A DNA stretch of 64,000 nucleotides from Vibrio maritimus. GTDB taxonomy: Bacteria > Pseudomonadota > Gammaproteobacteria > Enterobacterales > Vibrionaceae. The stretch lies in contig BBMT01000003.1 in the NCBI GenBank assembly GCA_000755425.1, forward strand, positions 124,001-188,000, read 5' to 3'. Every line of letters starts with the position of its first letter. Position 1 is the first letter of the stretch. The translations under genes were made by a program, and so were the position numbers. This document shows, one piece after another, positions 39,008 to 48,713 of the stretch. The notes beneath the pieces are model-generated. The model saw nothing but the letters and a program-made list of their open reading frames with translations. It ran no database searches and was not told the origin of the DNA.

Positions 39008-40588
39008 TTACTCCCTAGATAAGCCATGGCGCTTGGTGACGCTAAGACCCAAACGCTTAGACAATCGGATAAGGTTGGCGCGATCCGTTTTGAGTTCACG
39101 TGCAGCTTGAGCCCAGTTGTAATCGGCACTGACTAATGCATTGGAAATCAACGCTCGTTGATATTCCTCAGTAGCTTCGCGTATTCCAGCGCTCTGTTTT
39201 GGAAGCTCAATAGTAGATGCTTTGGTTTGATTTTGTGGTGGGAGCGCATCATCAAATTGGCCACAATCATCGATAGTGACAGACACAACCGCCTTTCCCA
39301 TCGAGCGGGCTTTTGCTTTTAGGGCTGCGCGGTTTATGACATGTTCAAGTTCTCGAACATTACCGGGCCATGCGTATCGGTTAAGGTGAGTAACGACATT
39401 GGGGTTGAGTTTGATCTGGCTTATCCCAAGCTTTCTGCGTGCTTGCTCTAAGAAAAAGCCGGTTAGCAGCTCCACATCACCGAGGCGTTCTTTTAGTGGA
39501 GGAACGGAAATCGGGTAGACACTTAGGCGGTGGTAGAGGTCTGCGCGAAACTTGCCGTTTTCCACTTCTAATTTGAGGTCTCGATTGGTTGCAGCCAGTA
39601 CGCGAACATTGATTTTCTGAATCTGATCTTTACCGACAGGTTGGATCTCATTGTTTTGTAGAGCGCGTAGAAGCTTACTTTGTGCGGCCAGTGGCAATTC
39701 GCCAATCTCATCGAGAAACAGGGTGCCTCCGTCCGCGAGCGCAAACTTACCCAAGCGGTTTTTATCTGCACCGGTAAATGCGCCTTTGACGTGCCCAAAC
39801 AGTTCGCTTTCAATCAAGTTTTCTGGAATAGCCGCACAGTTCACGTAAACCAAAGGTTGCTGTCTGCGGGTTGATTGGTAATGCAGCGTGCGGGCAACCA
39901 GTTCTTTGCCAACGCCAGTTTCACCATGGATCAAAATGTTGAAATCGGAAGGCGCGACGATCTCAATATCAGACTTAAGTGCTCGCATTGGCTCACTGTT
40001 GCCGATCATCTCTCCTCCGTCTCGCTCCCAAGCTTCCTCATTGAGCTCTTCGAGAAGTTGCTTAGATTGTTTTGCTTGATACTCAAGCTGAGAGAAAGTG
40101 AGTGCCATTTTCAATGTCGAGGCGGCGATAGCGGATAGAACCTCAAGATTTCGCGTCGGAATGCTATGAAAGGCATTCGGTTCTAGGCTATCCAGCGTTA
40201 GCGCTCCCAACATTTTTTCGCCAAAAATAAGCGGAAGCCCCATACAAGAGTGCATTGGCAGGTCGCCGTGGTGGTCAATCAATAGTCCATCGAAGGGGTC
40301 GGGCAGCTCGCTGTCCGCATCAAAAATAACTGGGCTATTAGCGGCGCAGATCTCGGCAAAACGCGGATGCTCGTTAATGACAAAGCGTCGCCCCAATGTA
40401 TCTCGAGCGAGCCCTTGCATTGCGAGTGGTACTAGCGTGTCTCCCTGCAGCGAAAGCAGCGCTACACAATCACAGCGAATGGTTTTTCTGATAGTGTTGA
40501 GCAGCGAATCGAAACGTTCTTGGTCGTTGTTGCTGCTAGCGAGACCAACGGTTAGGTCTATAAGACTTGAGGTGGAGATATCTTGCAT
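39008..40588 (-). CDS. norR: NorR, nitric-oxide-responsive sigma54 activator
   Basis: This 526-residue enhancer-binding protein has an N-terminal GAF domain (1-180) that in NorR holds a mononuclear iron sensing NO. The AAA+ domain (about 195-430) has Walker A GETGVGKE, the sigma54-contact loop GAFTGA and Walker [13 protein letters not shown] Fis-type helix-turn-helix lies at the C-terminus ([19 protein letters not shown]). Length matches NorR. It is divergent from the flavohaemoglobin gene, whose upstream region holds NorR-type sites and a sigma54 promoter. NO binding would release the AAA+ domain to activate hmpA. Confidence 0.92.
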   Translation of the reverse strand: MQDISTSSLIDLTVGLASSNNDQERFDSLLNTIRKTIRCDCVALLSLQGDTLVPLAMQGLARDTLGRRFVINEHPRFAEICAANSPVIFDADSELPDPFDGLLIDHHGDLPMHSCMGLPLIFGEKMLGALTLDSLEPNAFHSIPTRNLEVLSAIAASTLKMALTFSQLEYQAKQSKQLLEELNEEAWERDGGEMIGNSEPMRALKSDIEIVAPSDFNILIHGETGVGKELVARTLHYQSTRRQQPLVYVNCAAIPENLIESELFGHVKGAFTGADKNRLGKFALADGGTLFLDEIGELPLAAQSKLLRALQNNEIQPVGKDQIQKINVRVLAATNRDLKLEVENGKFRADLYHRLSVYPISVPPLKERLGDVELLTGFFLEQARRKLGISQIKLNPNVVTHLNRYAWPGNVRELEHVINRAALKAKARSMGKAVVSVTIDDCGQFDDALPPQNQTKASTIELPKQSAGIREATEEYQRALISNALVSADYNWAQAARELKTDRANLIRLSKRLGLSVTKRHGLSRE

Positions 40589-40630
40589 GTGGGATACGAC
40601 GTTCTAAATGAGTATAGTTGTCATTCTAGT

Positions 40631-40665
40631 GTCATTTAGACATAAATGGAAGTAGTCATTTTGAC
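40631..40665. promoter_or_regulatory. Paired NorR-type enhancer sites
   Basis: GTCATTTAGAC (40631-40641) and GTCATTTTGAC (40655-40665) both fit GT-N7-AC, the NorR core. They share GTCATTT and lie 24 bp apart, upstream of the hmpA sigma54 promoter. A weaker third copy, GTCATTCTAGT, starts at 40620. Confidence 0.75.
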
Positions 40666-40720
40666 TCAATATAAAGCCGAAATGTTCTTTAAAACCAATG
40701 ACTACCGATGTTTCTATACT

Positions 40721-40736
40721 TGGCACGAACTCTGCA
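40721..40736 (+). promoter_or_regulatory. Sigma54 (-24/-12) promoter of hmpA
   Basis: TGGCAC-N5-CTGCA fits the -24/-12 consensus (TGGCAC-N5-TTGCW) with one substitution. It is 148 bp before the hmpA start and about 60 bp from the NorR-type sites. Confidence 0.75.
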
Positions 40737-40883
40737 ACATGCTGTCTGTAAATCAGACGTGAACACGAATAGTTCACTTTTAAACATAAAAAGCGTGCTG
40801 CATGAGCAGGAAACACGTAAGACAGCCAGTCTATTATTATATCTATTAATAAAGTCGTAATTTAAAGCCTTCTAGGGAACACT

Positions 40884-42082
40884 ATGCTAAGTAATCAACA
40901 TATCGAAATCATCAAAAGCACTATTCCTCTACTTGAGTCGGCAGGGCCTGCTCTGACTCAGCATTTCTATCAACGAATGTTTGCTCATAACCCAGAGCTC
41001 AAAGACATTTTCAATATGACTCATCAAAAGTCAGGTCGTCAAAGCGTTGCTTTGTTTGAAGCGGTCGCCGCTTACGCTAAGAACATTGAAAACCTCGCTG
41101 CTTTATCAGCAGCAGTTGAACGTATTGCGCACAAGCACACTAGCTTTCACATCAAAGCTGAGCACTACCAAATTGTTGGGCACCACCTCATTGAGACATT
41201 GCGTGAACTAGCGCCAGAGGCGTTTACCCCGGCTGTAGAGGAGGCTTGGACCGAGGCGTATCTATTTTTAGCGCAGATCTTTATCGATCGCGAAGAAGAG
41301 CTTTATCAACTACGTGAAAAAGCGCTGGGTGGTTGGCGAGGTACTCGTCGATTCGTCGTCGTCGAAAAAACGCCAGAGTCTGAATTAGTCACAAGTTTTG
41401 TTCTTGAGCCTGAAGATGGTGGCAAAGTACTCGACTATCAACCGGGTCAGTATCTGGGCATTCAAGTATCACCAACTGGCAGTGATAATGTGGAAATTCG
41501 ACAATATTCACTTTCTCAAGCACCAACGGGTTCAAACTACCGTATCTCTGTGAAAAAGAGCAATCGAGTGAGCATGATGATGGTTTGGTGTCTAACTATT
41601 TGCATCGTGAGCTAAATGTTGGCTCGACACTCGATGTTATGCCTCCTGCTGGTGACTTCTTCTACCAGCCGTCAGATGCACCTGTCGTACTTATTTCTGC
41701 CGGTGTAGGCTGTACGCCAATGCAAGCAATGTTACAACAAGTCGGTAAGCAAGACTCATCTCAGCAATTGACCTACTTACACGCCTGTGAAAATGAGCAG
41801 CAGCATTCGTTTTTTGATGAAACGGCAACAATTTTGGCAGCCAACGGCTGGCAACAACATACTTGGTATCGTGAACCACAGGGCAAGCATGAAGCGACGA
41901 ATTGTCACAATGGAATGATGGATTTGTCGGCTATCAAAGATTCTCTACCTGTTCATCTTGGTGAGTTTTACCTTTGTGGGCCAGTTGGCTTTATGCAAGC
42001 TGTGGTGGCACAGCTTGAAGCGATGGATGTGGAGCGCTCACGTATTCACTACGAAGTATTTGGCCCACACGCAAACCTATAA
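40884..42082 (+). CDS. hmpA: Flavohaemoglobin, nitric oxide dioxygenase (one frame break)
   Basis: Restoring a base in the A5 run at 41553-41557 gives about 399 residues, the normal Hmp length. A globin domain (1-140; HAFN-type region [15 protein letters not shown], proximal His in IAHKHTSF) is followed by an FAD-binding reductase domain ([20 protein letters not shown]). The NAD-binding domain has [13 protein letters not shown] and a YLCGPVGFM end. Hmp oxidises NO to nitrate with O2 and NAD(P)H. The start has AGGG upstream. The NorR and sigma54 sites upstream support NO induction. Confidence 0.92.
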
Positions 42083-42126
42083 CGCTTGGTCTAATCTGCC
42101 GGCTAACTAACTAACTAATTGACTGG

Positions 42127-42666
42127 CTAGTTAAACCATTTTTCAAACCACCGCTTCCAACCGGATGACGGTGGTTTTTTTGACTCAAACTCGCGAAAAC
42201 CTTGATAGTAGCTTTGGTTGAATGCTATGCGTAGTTCATCGACACTTTTATGTGTTAGAAGGCTGAGAGTTTCGCTGGTTTGCAGGGCGTGATCATTGGC
42301 AAGGCTATAGTCCATTCCCAAGTACCCCTGGATGTAGACCCAGATATGGGTGACCAACATCAGTTCTTCAACAACAGGGAGCTTAAATGCACTAGCATGT
42401 TTACTGCCCACCTGTTGCTCAATGGCTGATTGCATTGCCTGAACTTGATTAAGATGTGCATTAATAGAGGAAAGCGCTTCTACATTAAGTTTGGTGAATA
42501 GACCAAGTAGTAAACCTGAAGGGGCATGAGCGGGTTTATTCTCTTGTGCTCTAGCGAACAAAAGGTTTTCTCGTTCGCACAAGTTATTCAGAGCTTCTTG
42601 GTGCGTCTCCACTATGCTGAGCGTGTCGGCCTTAATATTGGTCAGTGCTTCCCTCAGTTCAATCAT
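42127..42666 (-). CDS. Hypothetical protein coupled to yaeQ
   Basis: This 179-residue, mostly helical soluble protein starts IELREALTNIKADTLSIVE and has an amphipathic, possibly coiled N-terminal half. A Trp-rich basic tail (SGWKRWFEKWFN) could touch membrane. There is no signal peptide. Its ATG overlaps the yaeQ stop (ATGA), so it is translationally coupled to yaeQ. I do not recognise the family. Confidence 0.65.
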   Translation of the reverse strand: MIELREALTNIKADTLSIVETHQEALNNLCERENLLFARAQENKPAHAPSGLLLGLFTKLNVEALSSINAHLNQVQAMQSAIEQQVGSKHASAFKLPVVEELMLVTHIWVYIQGYLGMDYSLANDHALQTSETLSLLTHKSVDELRIAFNQSYYQGFREFESKKPPSSGWKRWFEKWFN

Positions 42667-43197
42667 TTGTCTTGCAGTTCCTCAACGGTGACTTCTACCG
42701 AGCCACCTTCCGCATCAACAAACAGTGACGTTCCAGTAATCATGACAGAAAGATCCATAGTTCGAGTGACCAGCTCGGACAGTGATTCAATAGACTCATT
42801 GTCGAAGCGATAGATACTAGCGTCTAAATAGCCAAATTTCCCTTGGTTTTGTTGCCACCAAACATCACTTTTGGTGTTGAAGCTGTAAACTTTCGTCTTT
42901 TGGGATAGTCGAGTGGCTTTTTTTACACGATCAACATCTGGCTCGCCAATATCAATCCAAACCAAGGTTTGGTCATCGAGCGACTTTTCCCAAATATCCG
43001 GCTCTTCAATGGTCGATAGGCCTTTGGTGAACTGAAGATCTGGCGATGCGTTTAAGCAAAAAGCATCAGTCTCGCATCATACGTTGCTGGTTTTCAGAAG
43101 GGTGCAGAGCGACCGTGAGGTTCAGAGAGTCGTAGTAGTCGCGATTCATGTCGGTTAATGCAACACGAAACTTATAAATTGTTGGTTTTAAGGCCAT
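42663..43197 (-). CDS. yaeQ: YaeQ family protein (two frame breaks)
   Basis: Restoring bases near 43075 and 43060 gives about 178 residues, close to E. coli YaeQ (181). It begins MALKPTIYKFRVALTDMNRD and has YaeQ hallmarks: LHPSENQQRMM, LQFTKGLSTIEEPDIW and VWWQQNQGKFGYLDASIY. The YaeQ fold resembles PD-(D/E)XK nucleases, and in enterics it was linked to suppression of rfaH defects; its cellular role remains unclear. The downstream hypothetical gene is coupled to it. Confidence 0.88.
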
Positions 43198-43294
43198 GAG
43201 ATTGCTCAAGAATTGTGAATATCGTTTGACTCTATAGTACGCGTCTCACCGCAAAAGGGTACTAACAAAGTAGGAGATTGGGACTAACTGATAC

Positions 43295-43321
43295 AAAAAT
43301 AGCCAGCAGAGCTGGCTATTT
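43295..43321 (-). terminator. Terminator after the cold-shock gene
   Basis: ATAGCCAGC pairs with GCTGGCTAT around a 3-base loop. On the minus strand TTTTTG follows. Confidence 0.85.
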
Positions 43322-43345
43322 ATCAAACGTTACTGGCAGTCAGTC

Positions 43346-43555
43346 TTAAACTGGAACGATTTCTTCAGCTTGAGGGCCTTTTTGGCCTTGAGTTACACGG
43401 AACTCAACTTTTTGGCCTTCAGCTAGCGTACGGAAACCGTCTGCTTTAATGTTGCTGAAGTGAGCGAAAACGTCTGGACCATTTTCTTGTTGAATGAAGC
43501 CAAAGCCTTTAGTTTCGTTGAACCACTTAACTGTACCAGTTACTGTGTTAGACAT
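43346..43555 (-). CDS. CspA-family cold-shock RNA chaperone
   Basis: This 69-residue OB-fold protein has RNP1 KGFGFI and RNP2 DVFAHF, with the typical [14 protein letters not shown] start and KGPQAEEI end. It binds single-stranded RNA/DNA. A long upstream region lacking genes is consistent with the long 5' leader of cold-inducible csp genes, but cold control is inferred. Confidence 0.95.
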   Translation of the reverse strand: MSNTVTGTVKWFNETKGFGFIQQENGPDVFAHFSNIKADGFRTLAEGQKVEFRVTQGQKGPQAEEIVPV

Positions 43556-43982
43556 AGTTATATCCTAAATTTTTACTATCTTGTTTCTATTGCCAATCCG
43601 GCAGCTATAGCGTGGAAAATGAAATTGCTATTGCGTACAACGCGTCGGGGGAATCACGAGAATTCAACGAATGCTTTTTGTATACAATGGAACTTTTTTT
43701 CTAGCCATTGACGAATATAAGCGACTTCATAGGCAAGTCAAAGAGCAGTGAATATATTAATGTCGAATATTTGATGTGTAGCTCGTTTTTAGATGGCACT
43801 TTCATGACATTTCAAACAGATAGCTAATTTTTTGACGTTGGATCAACATCTGTGCAGGTTGTGTAACATATTGATATAAAACATTATTTAGTGCTTCAAA
43901 ATAATGTTTTGTAAAGATTGTGCAAACAATATGATTATTTTGAAGCGCCAAAGGTTTTTATAGAATCACCAATTTATGAGGT
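43556..43982. other. Region upstream of the cold-shock gene
   Basis: AT-rich, with no coding frame I trust. It probably includes the promoter and long 5' untranslated leader of the cold-shock gene. The 43861-43945 part contains repeated ATATTGATATAAAACAT-like and ATAATGTTTTG-like AT tracts but no defined element. Confidence 0.45.
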
Positions 43983-45144
43983 CTATCTCTCTATTTTTGG
44001 TGAATATATTGAGTAAGCGGTAATTTGACCTGCCACAATTGCAGAAAACATAAATAATGCGGATAAACCGATATTTGGGATCGGTAAAATCGACTGCTCA
44101 AAGACTGATTGACTAGCACTTACCATAACGCGGCTTCCTGGTACCAAGATAATGATGCCCTGCACGATGTAAATGGAACCGGTAAGATCAAGTCTTTTTG
44201 CAACCCAGGTGCCATATAAAGTGATAAGTACGGTCGTTACCCAAGTACCCACAACCCAGCCGCTATCAAATCCTAAGTAGAAAGGCCCCCACATACCAAG
44301 CACGGCTACGGGCAGCCCAAGAAGAATGTCTTTTGGACGAGCGTTGAAAATGACGCCAATGGACGTTGAGATAAGTAATAGCCCAAAGCAATGTAGCCAT
44401 AGCGGAACTTCATTGGTGTATGAAATGGATTCTGCTTGCCCCCAAAAGGCCTCGCCAATATTGAGTCCCATCATTACACCAATAAAGAGTTTGATAAGGG
44501 TGAGGGCGCTTTGACCTAAAAGAGCTGTCCCAGAGACTAAGTCATTAAATGCCAAACATTCAAGTGAGTTGGCGATAGATAAACCGGGGACAAACAGAAC
44601 GACACTGGCGATACACAATGCCAGATGGGGATTGCTGCGCCGGTACTGGCGATAAAGGCCACGAGAACCCCAGTTAATAGTGCTGAAATGAACTCCACAG
44701 CGATAGAGTTGCGTCCCCGATAAACAAGCTGGCATATCCAAACCATCAAACCTAGCAACATAGAAAAGGCAATGGCTTCCAACGTGCTGCCTACCAGCAT
44801 GAGATAAGCAGGTGGGATCCCCATATTAGCGAGTGCGACCACCCATTTGGGGTAACCAACTGGTTCCGGAACCGGCTCATTGCTTGGCTGATTGATTCGA
44901 ATGATAGTGTTGGCGAGCAAACTTAGGTTGATGGAGGCGGGTTTTAGTCGCTTTAGTACAACCGTGTTGTCTTTGTCTGGAAATTGATAGTTGATGGCGG
45001 TGGGTGTGGCTTGCACCATGACATCGATGCCGTGTTTTTGCGCGTAGTACTGCGCGTACTTTTCCACTTTATAAGGGCACACCCACTACGATGAAGTGTG
45101 TCGCCGATATCTACGATTTTCTTTATTGTTTGAGTGGAAGGCAT
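43983..45144 (-). CDS. ThrE-family threonine/serine exporter-like protein (two frame breaks)
   Basis: Restoring a base near 45076 and one near 44639 joins three segments into about 387 residues. It has a soluble N-terminal part of about 110 residues (YAQYYAQKHGIDVMVQATPT) and about ten membrane segments. This fits the fused ThrE type, in which the YjjP-like domain (residues 1-240) and YjjB-like domain (the rest, with KDILLGLPVAVLGMWG and IVQGIIILVPGSRVM) are one chain. The role would be amino-acid or dicarboxylate export. It stands alone; the substrate is undetermined. Confidence 0.8.
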
Positions 45145-45391
45145 AGGTTCGTCTAATCAATTTTGGGGTACGATTTTGATGGCGTAAAGGTATCAGAGCT
45201 TTTGTGGTTTTTCGATAGTAAATATTCGATATTCAGTCAATTTTATGCAGCTTTATACTTTTTAGTAAAAACAAAGCAAGCGATTGCTTGAGTATCACCA
45301 TTACGATGGACGGCATCCTACAAGAACGATTTCTGATCGAGTCGCTATCAAGGTAACTTTAGTTCATCAAAAGCACTAGTAGAGGCGCACG

Positions 45392-45547
45392 ATGACACAT
45401 TTTAGCCCAGTGGCTATCCGAAAACTTGCAGGTTTAATGCTAGAGACTGGCTTTAAGGTGATTGATGTTCAGTATCATAGAGTCCAATTTATTACTCGAG
45501 ATCGAGTCGGTACGATAGACAGGCATGGCATTGTGGTGTGGGAGTAG
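45392..45547 (+). CDS. Possible small protein (51 aa)
   Basis: A 51-codon frame opens with ATG at 45392 behind AGAGG (8-base spacing). The product MTHFSPVAIRKLAGLMLETG continues with a beta-rich, charged C-terminal half ending HGIVVWE. The composition looks protein-like and no other gene covers it. No family is recognised. It lies between the exporter gene (divergent) and hpaC. Confidence 0.4.
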   Translation: MTHFSPVAIRKLAGLMLETGFKVIDVQYHRVQFITRDRVGTIDRHGIVVWE

Positions 45548-45736
45548 CTTCTCATAAAGTGTGAGTGTTTATTACAAAGCAATATCGTTTTAGAGGCTTT
45601 GGAGAGACTACGAAAAGTACAAGCGAATGCGATAACTGTCTATGTTCCAATCCATGACAGTAGACCACAATGAAAGCACATAACAGGGAGCGCTACTCAA
45701 AGCGCCAATATTTAGTCTAGCGAAAAGGAAGATACC

Positions 45737-46243
45737 ATGTCTCTACAACAAGAATTTCGTAACGCGATGTCGAAACTCGCAGCTGCCGTTAATATTGTAA
45801 CCACGGGCGGTGAAGCGGGTACTATTGGCATTACCGCGACTGCAGTCTGCTCTGTCACAGATAGCCCAGCGACCTTACTGGTTTGTGTGAATCGCTCCAG
45901 CGCTTCTAACGATATCTTTAAGCGTAATGGTCGTATGTGTATTAATACCTGTGCGAGTGAGCATCAGGAAATGTCCATGCACTTTGCCGGTATGACGGGT
46001 TTAGAGATGGAAGAGCGTTTTGCGTTGGAAGGTTGGAATTTAAACCAACATCACGTGCCTGTGTTAAAAGGTGCGTTAACAACACTTGAAGGCCGAATCT
46101 GTGATATGAAAGAAGTGGGTACGCACACGGTATTCTTTTTAGAAGTAGAAGCAATCACCACACAAGACAAAGATGCGTTGATGTACTTTGACCGACAGTT
46201 CAAACATCTACAAGCAGATGTAAAGGTCGCTGAAGTGGCATAG
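45737..46243 (+). CDS. hpaC: HpaC-type flavin reductase, 4-hydroxyphenylacetate monooxygenase small component
   Basis: This 168-residue protein has the flavin-reductase-like split barrel: QEFRNAMSKLAAAVNIVTT, GITATAVCSVTDSPATLLVC and a late THTVFFLEVEAI. Length and motifs match HpaC, which reduces flavin with NADH and supplies it to the hydroxylase. It is far from the oxygenase gene (59825) but at the edge of the same pathway cluster and convergent with hpaR. The reductase partner of acyl-CoA-dehydrogenase-type hydroxylases in Acinetobacter is a longer protein, so this pairing is a hybrid (inference). Confidence 0.85.
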   Translation: MSLQQEFRNAMSKLAAAVNIVTTGGEAGTIGITATAVCSVTDSPATLLVCVNRSSASNDIFKRNGRMCINTCASEHQEMSMHFAGMTGLEMEERFALEGWNLNQHHVPVLKGALTTLEGRICDMKEVGTHTVFFLEVEAITTQDKDALMYFDRQFKHLQADVKVAEVA

Positions 46244-46273
46244 CCGTTAAAAATCCAACTAGGATTGAAAATG

Positions 46274-46299
46274 AAAACACCCGCATAAGCGGGTGTTTT
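46274..46299. terminator. Bidirectional terminator between hpaC and hpaR
   Basis: AAAACACCCGC and GCGGGTGTTTT form an 11-bp stem with an ATAA loop, partly overlapping the hpaR stop. Confidence 0.9.
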
Positions 46300-46735
46300 A
46301 GTGTTTACTGGCGATAAGTTCGTTCAGCAAGTTAGAGAGTTCTGAGTAACGATCCTCTCCAATACGCTCTTTTAAAGCGACGTATTGCTCTTCAATTTGT
46401 GGTCTTAACCGCTCTACCAAACTTTCCGCTTTAGTGGTGAGATGAATGTAGGACTTGCGTCCGTCGTGTTCGCACTTCTTCTTTTCTACATAGCCGAGCT
46501 TTTCGAGTCGATTGATAATGCCAGTGAGACTGGGACTGAGAATACAAGACTCGCGAGATAGGGTAGTGAAGTCGATTTCGCCTTTGGTGTCCAAGACACG
46601 CATAACGCGCCATTGTTGCTCGGTAAGGTCATTACTTGCCAGCACGGGGCGGAAATATTCCATGGCGATGTCTCTTGCTCGAATCAGTTGGAGCGGCAGA
46701 GAATCTTCGTATTTTGTCACTAGATCAACCTTCAT
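46298..46735 (-). CDS. hpaR: HpaR, MarR-family repressor of the homoprotocatechuate pathway
   Basis: This 145-residue winged-helix protein of MarR type has QQWRVMRVLDTKGEIDFTTL, SPSLTGIINRLEKLGYVEKK and the wing KKCEHDGRKSYIHLT. The opening SLPLQLIRARDIAMEYFRPV is characteristic of HpaR. In E. coli HpaR represses the meta-cleavage operon until the aromatic ligand binds. Here it is followed by the TRAP genes on the same strand (upstream in sequence) and has a long inverted repeat at its promoter, a likely autoregulatory operator. Confidence 0.88.
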   Translation of the reverse strand: MKVDLVTKYEDSLPLQLIRARDIAMEYFRPVLASNDLTEQQWRVMRVLDTKGEIDFTTLSRESCILSPSLTGIINRLEKLGYVEKKKCEHDGRKSYIHLTTKAESLVERLRPQIEEQYVALKERIGEDRYSELSNLLNELIASKH

Positions 46736-46755
46736 AATTTCCTTACTACTAATAA

Positions 46756-46800
46756 ACCATATATCAGAAAGGAAATGAAGTCATCTTACTGATATATGGT
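46756..46800. promoter_or_regulatory. Inverted repeat in the hpaR promoter, candidate HpaR operator
   Basis: ACCATATATCAG (46756-46767) and CTGATATATGGT (46789-46800) are exact reverse complements separated by 21 bp, two helical turns. They lie 21 bp upstream of the hpaR start. There is no T-run, so it is more likely a protein-binding site than a terminator. Confidence 0.7.
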
Positions 46801-46846
46801 GATTTATTTTATCAATAAATACAGGTAGATATTATACTCTAAACGA

Positions 46847-46876
46847 AAGAGTGGCTTCCCTAAGGGAAAGCCACTT
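46847..46876 (-). terminator. Terminator after the TRAP transporter operon
   Basis: AAGTGGCTTTCCC and GGGAAGCCACTCTT (minus strand) form a stem with one bulge, between the TRAP large-permease stop and hpaR. Confidence 0.7.
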
Positions 46877-46882
46877 TGCTTT

Positions 46883-48180
46883 TTAATACAACATGTTAGG
46901 CAAGAACAGTACAATGGCTGGTACCAGAACAATAACCGCCAACCGAACCATATCTGCTACCCAAAACGGGAACACGCCTTTGAAAATAGTACCGGTATTA
47001 ATATCTTTGATAATGCCAGACAATACGAATACGTTTAGACCCACAGGTGGTGTTATCAAGCTGATCTCTGTCACTACAACGACGACGATACCAAACCAGA
47101 TAGGATCGAAGCCTAATTCAACTACTACTGGGAAGAAGATTGGTACGGTCAGTAGCATCATCGACATACTTTCAAACACGCAGCCGAGAATGATGTAGAC
47201 CAGCAGTATTAAACCGAGCGCCATCATTGGTGTTACGTTAGCCGCTTGAATCATCTCAACTAAGGCGGTAGGCAGCCCTGCACGGTTAATGAAGTTGGAC
47301 AGAATCAGCGCACAAATGACCACAGCGAAGAGTGACGCAGATGTTTTGCAGTATCCACCAAAATATCACGCATCACCTGATAGTTGAGCTTGCGTCGATA
47401 TGCCGCGAGGGCAAATGCACCTGTCGCACCGATACCGGCTGCTTCTGTTGGCGTAAAGGCTCCAACATAGATGCCTCCCATCACAAGCACGAATAGCAGT
47501 AGCGTTGAAAGGATGCCCCTTAGCGCGATAAACCTTTGACCCCAAGGCATACGCTCTCCAGGAGGTGCACTCTCAGGCGAACGGAATACGACCCATTGTA
47601 CTGCCGCAAGATAGAGCCCGATACCAAGTAGTCCCGGTAAGAAGCCAGCGGCAAATAGTTCGCGAATGCTGCTCTCAGTAAGCAGTCCATAAATCACCAG
47701 CATGACACTTGGCGGGATCAGAATACCGAGTGTGCCACCTGCGGCGATTGAGGCAGCAGCTAATCCGTCAGAGTAGCCATATTTTCGCATCGGAGGCATC
47801 GCAACTTGTGACATGGTGGCAGAAGTCGCAAGGCTTGAACCACAGATGGCAGAGAAACCACCGCAAGCGAGAATCGTCGACATCGATAGGCCGCCCCGCT
47901 TGTGTCCAACAAAGGCATTGCAAGCACGATACAGCTCATTCGACAAGCCTGCCTTAGTTACGAAGTTACCCATCAAGATGAATAGTGGAATGACCGAAAG
48001 GCTGTAGTCTTGGCCAGTATCGATGATGCGTCTTGCGGCCATCGACATGGCGGCATTCCAGTTGTAGTCGTTGATATACCAAAAGCCGATAAATCCAACC
48101 ACGCCCATCGCAAAGGCGAGAGGGAGGCGAAGAAATACCATAATGATCAGTGCAGTAAAGCCGATAATTGACTCAATCAT
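46883..48180 (-). CDS. TRAP transporter large permease, DctM type (one frame break)
   Basis: Restoring a base in the T-run at 47344-47347 gives about 432 residues, normal for DctM. It opens IESIIGFTALIIMVFLRLPL and has many membrane segments. ILACGGFSAICGSSLATSAT and GTLGILIPPSVMLVIYGLLT are conserved DctM segments. Together with the small permease and binding protein it forms a sodium-driven importer. Its place in the hpa cluster suggests an aromatic acid such as 4-hydroxyphenylacetate as substrate (inference). Confidence 0.88.
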
Positions 48181-48708
48181 TTACGCCTCCTTGCTATTTG
48201 TATTGACGGTCGGGGCTGGGCTTGTTTTGCTAAATAAGCCTTTTGCATACACTAGAGCGTTGAACCCTGTAAGTGCACCACCAACAAAGCCGGTAATGGA
48301 AATGAGATAAGTGACATAGCCTAGTGGCATTTCAAGTATTTCCGTTACTTCCTCATATTCCAGAGAGCGTCCTGCTAGTTTCCAGTTCATCATTGCCACC
48401 AAAATAAGCGAGCAGCTACAGATGAGGTTAATCACAATCTGCCTCACACCGACCCACTTCTCTGGGAAGTAGTTGTCGAGCAGGTCAACACATATATTTT
48501 CTTCATTCCACGACACCAGTGGAAACGCCATAAAAACCATCACTGCGAGCAATACTTCGATGAGCTCAGTAGATCCCATCACGGGAGCGTTAAAGAAGTA
48601 TCGACCAGTCACATCAACGAACGTTATCAACATCATGAGAAGTAGGCTGATGGCGGCGAGAGTTTCCAGCCCTCGCCGTATGGTCTTAGCTACACTAAAA
48701 CCATTCAT
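48181..48708 (-). CDS. TRAP transporter small permease, DctQ type
   Basis: This 175-residue protein has four membrane segments and the DctQ pattern (TFVDVTGRYFFNAPVMGSTE near residue 30, then ELIEVLLAVMVFMAFPLVSW). It abuts the large permease start with no gap and follows the binding-protein gene by 5 bp, so the three are one operon. Confidence 0.88.
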   Translation of the reverse strand: MNGFSVAKTIRRGLETLAAISLLLMMLITFVDVTGRYFFNAPVMGSTELIEVLLAVMVFMAFPLVSWNEENICVDLLDNYFPEKWVGVRQIVINLICSCSLILVAMMNWKLAGRSLEYEEVTEILEMPLGYVTYLISITGFVGGALTGFNALVYAKGLFSKTSPAPTVNTNSKEA

Positions 48709-48713
48709 AGTGA

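Noticed and set aside
42469..42480. AAAGCGCTT core in the yaeQ-linked hypothetical gene
   Set aside because: Inside a coding sequence of unrelated function and not a complete palindrome.
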